Assembly (NCBI GenBank): GCA_003694825.1
Contig: RFJS01000343.1
Location: 1 to 13,045, forward strand
Origin: Verrucomicrobiota bacterium
Lineage (GTDB): Bacteria > Verrucomicrobiota > Verrucomicrobiia > Opitutales > Opitutaceae
Direction: 5' to 3'
Length of the DNA: 13,045 nucleotides
Position 1 is the first letter of the stretch. Every line of letters begins with the position of its first letter. The position numbers and the translations under genes are program-made. The notes beneath the pieces are model-generated. The model worked only from the letters and a program-made list of their open reading frames with translations. It did not search any database and was not told where the DNA came from. Below, one piece after another: positions 7,232-13,045 of the stretch.

Positions 7232-8212
7232 TCAGCGGCGCGCTCCCGGGCCGCCGACCTCAACGGCCCTCACCACCGCCTGCGGGCGACGGTTCAAGGT
7301 CAGAAACACCCGTCCGAGATACTCGCCGATCAGGCCGAGCATGATCAGCTGCGTCCCCGAAAACACGGCCAGCCCCGCCATGAGCGAACCCCAGCCGCGC
7401 ACCGGCACCCCAAAGAAGAGATACTCCACGAGGACAACGACCAATACGACGCCCCCCGCCGCCCCGAGCAACAACCCCGCGACCGTCGCCAGCCGCAACG
7501 GCAGCACCGAAAAGTTGATAAACATGCTCATCCACAACCGCACCAGCTTCCGCAGCGTGTAGCCGCTGCGCCCCTCGCGCCGCGGCTCGTGCCGCACCTC
7601 GACACTGCCGATGCGCGCCGTCGCCTGCAGGATGAGCCCGTCGATGTAGGGAAACGGCCCATCGTGCCGGCAAATCTCCCGCGCCAGAAACGCGCTCAGG
7701 CAGCGAAAGCTGCTCAGATACAGACCCGGTGGCTTATCCAGCACGAAACAACTCACCCAGTTCGTGAAGCGACTGCCGAGATTGCGAAACCAGGAGTGCG
7801 CCTTGGTCCGATACCGGCCATAGACGCAGTCGAGATCGTGACTGCGGGCGTGCGCCAGCAGCCGCAAGACCTCCTCCGGCGGATTCTGAAGGTCGTCGTC
7901 CATGGTCACGATCCACCGGCCTCGCGCATGCCGCAGCCCCGTGAGCACGGCGTTGTGTTCGCCGAAATTGCGCGCGTGATCCACCAGCTTGATCGGCACG
8001 CGCCGCGCACCCCTGACGACCTGCCGGGCCGCCTCGAGCGTGTCGTCCGGACTGCCGTCGTGCACAAGCACGATTTCGTGCCCTCCCTCGACCGCGAGCG
8101 ACTCGAGCGCCTCCACGAGCGGCCGAACCGTCGCCGCGCTCCGATAGAGCGGAACGACAACGGTCAGCGTGGGCGCGGGCGGGCACTCCGTCTGCGGGGG
8201 AGCGTCGATCAC
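7232..8212 (-). CDS. Polyprenyl-phosphate glycosyltransferase, GT2, ArnC/GtrB-like
   Basis: A 326-residue family-2 glycosyltransferase anchored in the inner membrane. The GT-A domain starts at residue 16 (TLTVVVPLYRSAATVRPLVEAL) and has VHDGSPDDTLE (50-60), VDHARNFGEHNAVLTGLRHARG (77-98) and the metal/nucleotide motif TMDDDLQNPPEE (103-114). The HEPRREGRSGYTLRKLVRLW block (208-227) is typical of enzymes that use a polyprenyl phosphate acceptor (ArnC, GtrB, DPM1 group). Two C-terminal hydrophobic regions follow, about 232-265 and 276-298, ending with the common LIGEYLGRVFLTLNRRP. It would transfer a sugar from a nucleotide donor to undecaprenyl phosphate on the cytoplasmic face. I chose the GTG at 8212 because upstream in-frame codons run into the aminotransferase gene and no ATG lies closer. 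The donor sugar may be the product of the two upstream genes. ArnC function itself is not demonstrated. Confidence 0.85.
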   Translation of the reverse strand: MIDAPPQTECPPAPTLTVVVPLYRSAATVRPLVEALESLAVEGGHEIVLVHDGSPDDTLEAARQVVRGARRVPIKLVDHARNFGEHNAVLTGLRHARGRWIVTMDDDLQNPPEEVLRLLAHARSHDLDCVYGRYRTKAHSWFRNLGSRFTNWVSCFVLDKPPGLYLSSFRCLSAFLAREICRHDGPFPYIDGLILQATARIGSVEVRHEPRREGRSGYTLRKLVRLWMSMFINFSVLPLRLATVAGLLLGAAGGVVLVVVLVEYLFFGVPVRGWGSLMAGLAVFSGTQLIMLGLIGEYLGRVFLTLNRRPQAVVRAVEVGGPGARR

Positions 8213-8280
8213 AGCCGCAGGTTGGCAATTCCCTCCCCGCCGGAAAACTCCAAAACGTCCCCGCCCGGAGAGACGCGCGC

Positions 8281-9441
8281 TCAAACCGGAAACGCCCGCA
8301 CGGCCGCCACGACGCGCTCGACATCCACCTCGCTCAGGCCCGGGTGAACCGGCAGGCAAAGCAATTCCCGGCTGGCCCGTTCGGCCACCGGCAGCCCGCC
8401 CGGCGGCACGAGCACCCGGTTCCGGTAGGCCGGCTGACGGTGAATGGGCTGCGGATAAAGCACCGCCGCGTGGATGCCGCGGGCGAGCAGGTGCGCTCGC
8501 AAGGCGTCCCGCCGCGGCGTGCGGACGACGAACTGGTGCCAGACCGACCGTCCCCACGCGGGCTCGACCGGCAGCACGAGCTCCGGTATCCCCGCCAGCT
8601 CCTCCCGGTAGCGCTCCGCAATCGCGCGGCGCCGGGCATTGTCTTGATCAAGCGCCTCGAGACCGACCCGCAAGATGGCCGCCTGCATCTCGTCGAGACG
8701 ACTGTTGAGCCCCGGCTCCTCCGCCACGTAGCGCTCGCGCCAGCCATATTGGCGCAGACGGCGCGCCCGCTCCGCGATCGCCGCATCGTCGGTGGTAACA
8801 GCGCCGGCATCGCCGAAAGCGGGGAGATTCTTCGTCGGGTAGAAACTGAAGGCCGCCGCCGCGCCGCGGCTGCCCACCCGGCGGCCGCCGCTCACCGCCC
8901 CGTGCGCCTGGGCCGCATCCTCGATCACGACGAAGCCGTGCTCATCCGCCAGCGCCTCCAGCGCCGGCATGTCCACCGGGTGGCCATACAGATGCACGGC
9001 CACCACCGCGCGCAGCCGCGGGGCATCCGGCCCGGCCAGCCACTGGGCCAGGCCCGGCACATCCAGCACCAGCGTCTCCGGATCCACATCCGCAAGCGCC
9101 AGCCGCGCCCCGGCCCTTTCCATGGCCGCGACGGTCGCGGTGACAGTGTTGGCCGCCGTGAGCACGAGGTCGCCCGATCGCACGCCGCAGGCACGCAGCG
9201 CCAGCTCGATCGCATCGGTCCCGCTGGCCACCCCCACGGCGTGCCGGACGCCCACATACGCCGCCCATGCCGCCTCGAAAGCCGCCACCTCGGGCCCGAG
9301 GATATACCGCCCCGAATCACATACCCGCTCGATCGCGGCCCGGATCTTCGCGTCCGCCCGTCGCCAGGCGGCGTGGGGATCGGCCGGCAGGATCCGGCTC
9401 CCCGGTCTGTCGGGCGAATCGTCGGGCGCTCGGTCAGACAT
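8281..9441 (-). CDS. DegT/DnrJ/EryC1/StrS sugar aminotransferase
   Basis: A 386-residue PLP-dependent aminotransferase of the DegT/DnrJ/EryC1/StrS family, which converts nucleotide-linked keto-sugars to amino-sugars in antigen and glycan synthesis. Visible motifs are SGRYILGPEVAAFEAAWAAY (43-62), cofactor-phosphate SGTDAIELAL (73-82), VVAVHLYGHPVDMPAL (146-161), the pyridine-nitrogen aspartate in VIEDAAQAHGA (Asp175), and the Schiff-base lysine in FSFYPTKNLPAFGDAG (Lys204). The C-terminal LYPQPIHRQPAY and LCLPVHPGLSEVDVERV segments are also standard. Length is normal and the protein appears intact. The ATG at 9441 overlaps the end of the epimerase by eight bases, which argues for translational coupling. 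There is no base of evidence for the exact sugar. It resembles 3-amino-3,6-dideoxyhexose-type enzymes such as QdtB/FdtB, but that is a general impression. Confidence 0.88.
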   Translation of the reverse strand: MSDRAPDDSPDRPGSRILPADPHAAWRRADAKIRAAIERVCDSGRYILGPEVAAFEAAWAAYVGVRHAVGVASGTDAIELALRACGVRSGDLVLTAANTVTATVAAMERAGARLALADVDPETLVLDVPGLAQWLAGPDAPRLRAVVAVHLYGHPVDMPALEALADEHGFVVIEDAAQAHGAVSGGRRVGSRGAAAAFSFYPTKNLPAFGDAGAVTTDDAAIAERARRLRQYGWRERYVAEEPGLNSRLDEMQAAILRVGLEALDQDNARRRAIAERYREELAGIPELVLPVEPAWGRSVWHQFVVRTPRRDALRAHLLARGIHAAVLYPQPIHRQPAYRNRVLVPPGGLPVAERASRELLCLPVHPGLSEVDVERVVAAVRAFPV

Positions 9442-10501
9442 AATGGGAAAGGTGGCGGCGGTAGTAGGCCAGCGTGCGCCGCAACGCGCTGCGGAGCCCC
9501 ACCCGGGGACGCCAGCCGAGCTCGCTGCGGATCAGCGACCAGTCCGCGTAATAATCGCCGATATCGATCCGGCGGCGCTCTTCGGGGAACCGGCGCAGGC
9601 GCATCCGTCCCGAACCGTTGACGTCGATGGCGAGCCGCGCGAGGTCGCGCAGGCTGATGACCTCCGGTCCCCCGAGGTTGTAGATGCGCCCCACCGCCGC
9701 CGGCGAAGCGGCCGCGAGCAGCATGGCCTCGACAGCGTCATCGACAAAGGTGAAGTCGCGCAGTTGTTCACCGCCCCATACCTCGATCGGATCGCCCTCG
9801 ATGAGCCGGCGTATCCAGATGCCCACGAAAGTCTGCCGGGCATCCTTCACGCGCATGCGCGGTCCGATCGTATTGGTGAGCCGCAGGGCCACGGTGTGCA
9901 GGCCGTGAACGTTGTGGTAGAGAAGATGATACTGCTCGGCTGGCGCCTTGTGGATGCCGTTGATATCCACAGGGCGGATCGGGTGCGCCTCCGTGACCGG
10001 GAGAAATTCGGGCCGCCCGTAGATCTGCCGGGTGCTGGCATAGACGATCCGCACCTCCGGATTGTGCACCCGGCAGCACTCGAGGATGGAGAGCTACGCC
10101 TCGCAGTTGATCGCCAGATCCGTACCGGGATTCTCCATCGAATCCATGTGGCTCGTCTGCCCCGCGAGGTTGAAGAGGAAATCCGCGCCACGCAGCAGGT
10201 GCGGCAGCCCGTGCGGATCGCGCACGTCCGCGATGTTGACCGTGACCCGCCGCTCGATCCCGCGGATGTTGAACAGATTCCCCCCATACTGCGGGATCAG
10301 GCTGTCGACGAGCAGCACGTCGGCACCGAGCCGCACGAGGCGGCCCGCGAGATTCGAGCCGATGAATCCGAGCCCGCCGGTGACAACGACGCGGCGTCCG
10401 GCGAAGGGGTTTGGCTGTCGGGAGCGAACGGGCATGCGCGGGACTCGATGAGAGCCAGCCGGCGACGCCCGCGGCGAGCCTGTTTTGCGCACGGACGTCA
10501 T
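9434..10501 (-). pseudogene. NAD-dependent epimerase/dehydratase broken by in-frame TAG
   Basis: An extended short-chain dehydrogenase/reductase for nucleotide sugars, split by a single amber codon at 10094-10096 (CTA on the + strand). The frame is the same on both sides, so it is a stop, not a frameshift. The N-terminal piece (10501 to 10094, 135 residues) has the NAD-binding VVVTGGLGFIGSNL (about 38-51), DSLIPQYGGNLFNI and NLAGQTSHMDSMENP. The C-terminal piece continues as LSILECCRVHNPEVRIVYASTRQIYGRP, then NGIHKAPAEQYHLL, LRLTNTIGPRMRV and RDFTFVDDAVEAMLLA. Read through, it is 355 codons. The stop falls at INCEA-*-LSILECC, where CAG to TAG would be one transition. The catalytic YxxxK is NxxxK (Asn181, Lys185), which I recall in a subfamily of these enzymes. 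The start may be 10435 rather than 10501, since residues before about 33 do not look like the family. It could be a true pseudogene, a sequencing error, or a suppressed codon. A GTG at 10069 could restart the C-terminal part, but that would lack NAD binding. Confidence 0.8.
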
Positions 10502-10581
10502 TTGAGACGTGCACCGCCCCGCGTCGGCTCCGTAGGAATGGGAAAAACGCCGCCGCTCCGCACCCGCCGGCCGCCGCCAAC

Positions 10582-11457
10582 GTGAACGCCGAACCGCCAG
10601 AGATCTCTTTCGTCATACCCGTCTTCAACCGACTCGATCTCACCGAGGCGTTCGCCCGCCACCTGCCCGCCACCCTGCCTCCGATCCGCTGGGAGGCGAT
10701 TTTCGTGGACGACGCCAGCACCGACGGCAGCGCGGCGTTTCTCGCCTCGCTCCCGCCTCCCTTTCGCGTCCTCACCCAGCCGGAAAACGGCGGCTACGCC
10801 CGCGCCGTCAATCGAGGCGCGCGCGAGGCCCGCGCTCCCGTGCTCGGCCTGCTCAACAACGATCTGATCCTCGCCCCCGGCTGGCTCCCGCCGATGCTGC
10901 GGCTCCTCGATGCGGCGCCCGATGTCGGATGCGTCGGCAATATCCAGCGCAACCCCGCCACCGGCCTGATCGATCACGCCGGCGTGTTTTTCGATCCCTG
11001 GGGCATGCCCACCCACGCGCACAAAAACCGGCGGACGCCGCCCCCCGGCGCCTGGGCCGAGCGCAATGCCGTCACCGCGGCCTGCATGCTGATTCGCCGC
11101 GAGCTGTTCCTCGAGCTGGGGGGCTTCTGCGAAGCCTATCGCAACGGCATGGAGGACATCGACCTGTGCGTGCGCCTTCGCCAGGCCGGCCACCGCATCC
11201 TCGTCAGCCACGAGAGCGTGATCGACCACCTCGTGAGCAGCTCCCCCGGCCGCCACGACGCCAACGCCGCCAACACCGAATTGTTCCGACGCCGCGGCGC
11301 GCCCATTGCCGCGGCCTGGGGGCGCCGGGAATGGCCCCGCGAGTATTTCCGCCGCTACGCCCGGCACTGGTGGCGAATGAATCCCGCCCGCGCCTGGCTG
11401 GCCCTCCGCATGCTGCTCGGTATTCGCGTGCGCATTCCCGAAAACCCGATTGCCTGA
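10582..11457 (+). CDS. Family-2 glycosyltransferase, rhamnosyltransferase-like
   Basis: A 291-residue cytoplasmic GT2 enzyme with no transmembrane helix. It has the GT-A fold entry ISFVIPVFNRLDLTEAF (8-24), FVDDASTDGS (41-50), NGGYARAVNRGAREAR (69-84), the metal-site variant LLNNDLILAPGWL (90-102, NND in place of DXD), VGNIQRNPATGLIDHAGVFF (118-137) and the catalytic-base region RNGMEDIDLCVRLRQAGHRI (187-206, Glu191-Asp192). This set is typical of WbbL/rhamnosyltransferase-like enzymes that extend O-antigen-like or lipid-linked glycans. The acceptor and sugar cannot be read from the sequence. The start is a GTG at 10582, the only plausible initiation codon just before the domain; a longer open frame back to 10411 would overlap the divergent epimerase. 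The next gene follows after 39 bases on the same strand. Confidence 0.84.
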   Translation: MNAEPPEISFVIPVFNRLDLTEAFARHLPATLPPIRWEAIFVDDASTDGSAAFLASLPPPFRVLTQPENGGYARAVNRGAREARAPVLGLLNNDLILAPGWLPPMLRLLDAAPDVGCVGNIQRNPATGLIDHAGVFFDPWGMPTHAHKNRRTPPPGAWAERNAVTAACMLIRRELFLELGGFCEAYRNGMEDIDLCVRLRQAGHRILVSHESVIDHLVSSSPGRHDANAANTELFRRRGAPIAAAWGRREWPREYFRRYARHWWRMNPARAWLALRMLLGIRVRIPENPIA

Positions 11458-11496
11458 ATCCGCAGGATGCCGATGCTCCTTGCGCCGACCTGAACC

Positions 11497-12693
11497 ATGA
11501 AGCTGCCGTTTACATCTCGCGCCAACAAGAAGCTCATCGAGCGTTGCCGACAGGACACGCCCACGAAGCTGCGCCAGCGCTACGACCTCTGGTATCTCTC
11601 CTTCGACCGACAGGTGGGCTCCCGGGTCTGGCACCGCGGGCGCGAGTATGTGATGCTTTCCAGCAACGACTACCTCGGCCTCTCCACCCATCCGAAAGTG
11701 ATCGAGGCCGGCAAAAAGGCGCTCGAAACCTGGGGCTCCAGCATGACCGGGGCCCGCTCCGCCAACGGGTCCCGCGCCTACCACCTGGAGCTCGAGGAGG
11801 CCATTGCCGCCTTCCTCGGCAAAGAGGCCTGCCAGGTGACCAGTGCCGGATACCTCTCCTGCCTCTCCAGCGTCGCCGCCTTCGCCACGCGGGGCGACAT
11901 CGTCCTGGCCGACAAAAACATCCACTCCTGCATCTGGGATGGCATCCGCCTCTCCGGCGCCGAGATCGAGCGCTTCAGCCACAACGACCCCGCCCACCTG
12001 CGCCAGATCCTCGAGCAGCTCGATCCCGATACGGCCAAGCTCCTCGTCGTCGAAGGCGTGTATTCCATGGAGGGCCACATCGCACCGCTGCCGGAATTCG
12101 CCAGCCTCGCCTACGAGTTCGGCTGCATGCTCGTGATCGACGACGCCCACGGCATCGGCGTGCTCGGCGAGCAGGGGCGCGGCACGGCCAACCACTTCGG
12201 CGTGGACGATTCGGTCGACGTCATCGCCGGCAGCCTCTCGAAGGCCTTCTCCAGCACCGGCGGCTTCATCGCCGCCTCCCGCGAGGTGATCGAGTATCTC
12301 CGCACCCACTCGCGGCAGACGATTTTCAGCGCCTCGCTCAGCCCCAGCCAGGCGGCCTGTGCCAGGGCCGCGCTCGAAGTGATGCAGAGCGAGCCCGAAC
12401 ATCTCGAACGGCTCTGGGCCAACACCCGCCGCTACCGCGCCCTCATCGACTCCCTCGGGCTCGACACCTGGGACAGCGACACCCCGGCCATCCCCATCGT
12501 CCTCGGCTCGAAGGAACGCGCCTATTACTTCTGGAAAGCCCTCCTCGACAAGGGCGTGTTTACCGTCATGTCCATCGCCCCGGGCGTCCCCGTCGGCAAA
12601 GACCTCGTGCGCACCGCCATTTCCGCCCGCCACACCGACGAAGATTTCGAAATCATCGAGAAGGCGTTCCGCTACGCGGCCACGAAAATCTGA
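11497..12693 (+). CDS. Alpha-oxoamine synthase, serine palmitoyltransferase-like
   Basis: A 398-residue fold-type I PLP enzyme of the alpha-oxoamine synthase family, which condenses an amino acid with an acyl-thioester and releases CO2. Motifs: SSNDYLGLSTHP (55-66), GSSMTGARSANGSRAYHLELE (80-100), cofactor-stacking His143 in DKNIHSCIWDG, VVEGVYSMEGHIAPLPE (184-200), VIDDAHGIGVLGEQGRG (213-229, Asp215), the Schiff-base lysine in GSLSKAFSSTGGF (Lys249), and IFSASLSPSQAACA (276-289). The C-terminal FWKALLDKGVFTVMSIAPGVPVGKDLVRTAISARHT segment (345-380) and the EGVYSM...IAPL stretch are closer to serine palmitoyltransferase than to 2-amino-3-ketobutyrate CoA ligase or 8-amino-7-oxononanoate synthase, by eye. 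A sphingoid-base product is therefore plausible but unproven. The ATG at 11497 has no strong Shine-Dalgarno. It sits 39 bases after the glycosyltransferase, probably in one operon. No ceramide synthase or reductase is visible in this window. Confidence 0.83.
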   Translation: MKLPFTSRANKKLIERCRQDTPTKLRQRYDLWYLSFDRQVGSRVWHRGREYVMLSSNDYLGLSTHPKVIEAGKKALETWGSSMTGARSANGSRAYHLELEEAIAAFLGKEACQVTSAGYLSCLSSVAAFATRGDIVLADKNIHSCIWDGIRLSGAEIERFSHNDPAHLRQILEQLDPDTAKLLVVEGVYSMEGHIAPLPEFASLAYEFGCMLVIDDAHGIGVLGEQGRGTANHFGVDDSVDVIAGSLSKAFSSTGGFIAASREVIEYLRTHSRQTIFSASLSPSQAACARAALEVMQSEPEHLERLWANTRRYRALIDSLGLDTWDSDTPAIPIVLGSKERAYYFWKALLDKGVFTVMSIAPGVPVGKDLVRTAISARHTDEDFEIIEKAFRYAATKI

Positions 12694-12754
12694 AACCAAC
12701 CGCTCCGGTCCCCTCGCACGCAGCCGATACATTCCCCGCGGTTGAGTCTTTACA

Positions 12755-12780
12755 TATCAACATATCACGATGTCTTGATA
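12755..12780. promoter_or_regulatory. Palindromic operator candidate upstream of metF
   Basis: Just before the metF start lies an AT-rich island in otherwise GC-rich DNA. It contains TATCAA at 12755-12760 and TTGATA at 12775-12780 as the outer arms of an imperfect 26-base palindrome (20 of 26 positions symmetric). An inner pair, ACAT and ATGT, lies at 12760-12763 and 12770-12773. The 8-base unit ACATATCA is repeated head to tail at 12752-12759 and 12760-12767. The island ends eight bases before the ATG. It is a good candidate for a repressor site controlling methionine/folate metabolism, for example by an ArsR-type SAH-responsive regulator (SahR). The identity of the regulator is a guess. Confidence 0.5.
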
Positions 12781-12788
12781 CGTCTCCT

Positions 12789-13045
12789 ATGAACGTGGAC
12801 CCCCAGATCGCTGAACTGCTGCGCCAGGGCCGGCCCCTGCGCTCACTCGAGTTTTTCCCTCCCAAAGACGCGGCCGGCATGGAGGCGCTGCACGAGACGG
12901 CCCGGGCGCTGACCGCGATCGAGCCCGCGTTCGTCTCCGTCACCTATGGCGCCGGGGGCAGCACCCGGGAGCGCACGGCCCAGGTGAGCACGATGCTTCA
13001 CGAGGCATTTGGCTTCGCCGTCATGCCCCACCTCACCTGCGTCAA
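12789..13045 (+). CDS. metF: 5,10-methylenetetrahydrofolate reductase, N-terminal fragment
   Basis: The first 85 codons of a gene cut off by the window edge. The product would be the FAD-dependent enzyme that reduces 5,10-methylene-THF to 5-methyl-THF for methionine synthesis. The visible part carries the family start: LRSLEFFPPKDAAGMEAL (about 17-34, with the conserved Glu of the EFFPPK motif), then PAFVSVTYGAGGSTRERT (46-63) and HLTC (81-84). The ATG at 12789 gives the usual short N-terminal extension before the first strand. No Shine-Dalgarno is evident; the bases just upstream are pyrimidine-rich. The preceding gene ends 95 bases upstream, and the palindrome in between suggests separate control from the envelope genes. 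Confidence 0.88.
   Translation, partial: MNVDPQIAELLRQGRPLRSLEFFPPKDAAGMEALHETARALTAIEPAFVSVTYGAGGSTRERTAQVSTMLHEAFGFAVMPHLTCV

Noticed and set aside
8213..8557. N-terminal extension of the ArnC-like transferase back to 8557
   Set aside because: It would overlap the aminotransferase gene by 277 bases and its sequence is Ala/Gly/Arg-rich with no similarity to the family; the GTG at 8212 fits the domain start.
9434..10069. The C-terminal epimerase half as an independent gene starting at GTG 10069
   Set aside because: It lacks the NAD-binding glycine motif, and the missing part lies directly upstream in the same frame with only a stop codon between.
10498..12732. A 744-codon open frame on the minus strand antisense to the GT2 and oxoamine synthase genes
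   Set aside because: Its translation is low-complexity, rich in Gly, Ala, Glu, Asp and Val, with no family motif, and it lies exactly opposite two well-supported genes. It is a GC-skew shadow.
12697..12744. A 7-base inverted repeat CAACCGC/GCGGTTG after the oxoamine synthase as a terminator
   Set aside because: The arms are 34 bases apart with no compact stem and only a weak T-containing stretch after it, so it is poor as an intrinsic terminator.
1..13045. CRISPR arrays, tRNA genes, transposons or phage genes
   Set aside because: I found no spaced direct repeats, no cloverleaf-like conserved tRNA arms, no transposase or integrase motifs and no terminal repeats in the window.

Overview
The window is GC-rich bacterial DNA (roughly two thirds G+C) and almost fully coding. 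The longest stretches without a gene are about 160 bases (1811-1971 and 3825-3983). The protein set points to a Gram-negative-type bacterium with an outer membrane: a lipobox protein plus YdbH/YdbL-like intermembrane lipid-transport components, and polyprenyl-phosphate sugar chemistry. My best guess is a Verrucomicrobiota member, perhaps near the Opitutales. The grounds are the combination of high GC, weak or absent Shine-Dalgarno sites, and a secreted papain-like protease with a short N-terminal domain that I associate with that phylum. This is an inference, not a proof.

Layout. (1) At 13-519 (-) is a DUF456 membrane protein, divergent from a secreted papain-family cysteine protease at 605-1810 (+). 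(2) At 1972-3189 (+) is a complete DUF1015 protein, convergent with the next block. (3) From about 10501 down to 3235 (-) lies a long run of closely spaced genes that looks like one transcription unit. In order it encodes an NAD-dependent sugar epimerase/dehydratase interrupted by one in-frame TAG, a DegT/DnrJ/EryC1/StrS PLP sugar aminotransferase (8-base overlap), an ArnC/GtrB-like polyprenyl-phosphate glycosyltransferase with C-terminal membrane helices, then the YdbH-YnbE-YdbL trio. (4) Diverging from the epimerase, on the + strand, are a rhamnosyltransferase-like GT2 (10582-11457) and an alpha-oxoamine synthase of serine-palmitoyltransferase type (11497-12693). (5) The window ends in the 5' part of metF (12789 onward), preceded by an AT-rich palindromic operator candidate.

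How the genes fit together. The central region looks devoted to the cell envelope. The epimerase and aminotransferase would make a nucleotide-linked amino sugar. The ArnC-like enzyme would place a sugar on a polyprenyl carrier. The divergent GT2 would extend a glycan. The oxoamine synthase would make a long-chain amino-ketone, possibly a sphingoid base. The YdbH/YnbE/YdbL trio would provide a lipid bridge from inner to outer membrane. The co-location of sugar activation, a lipid-head synthase and an intermembrane lipid bridge is the most suggestive feature here. That these act as one pathway is inference.

I see no tRNA, rRNA, CRISPR array, insertion sequence, prophage or attachment site.
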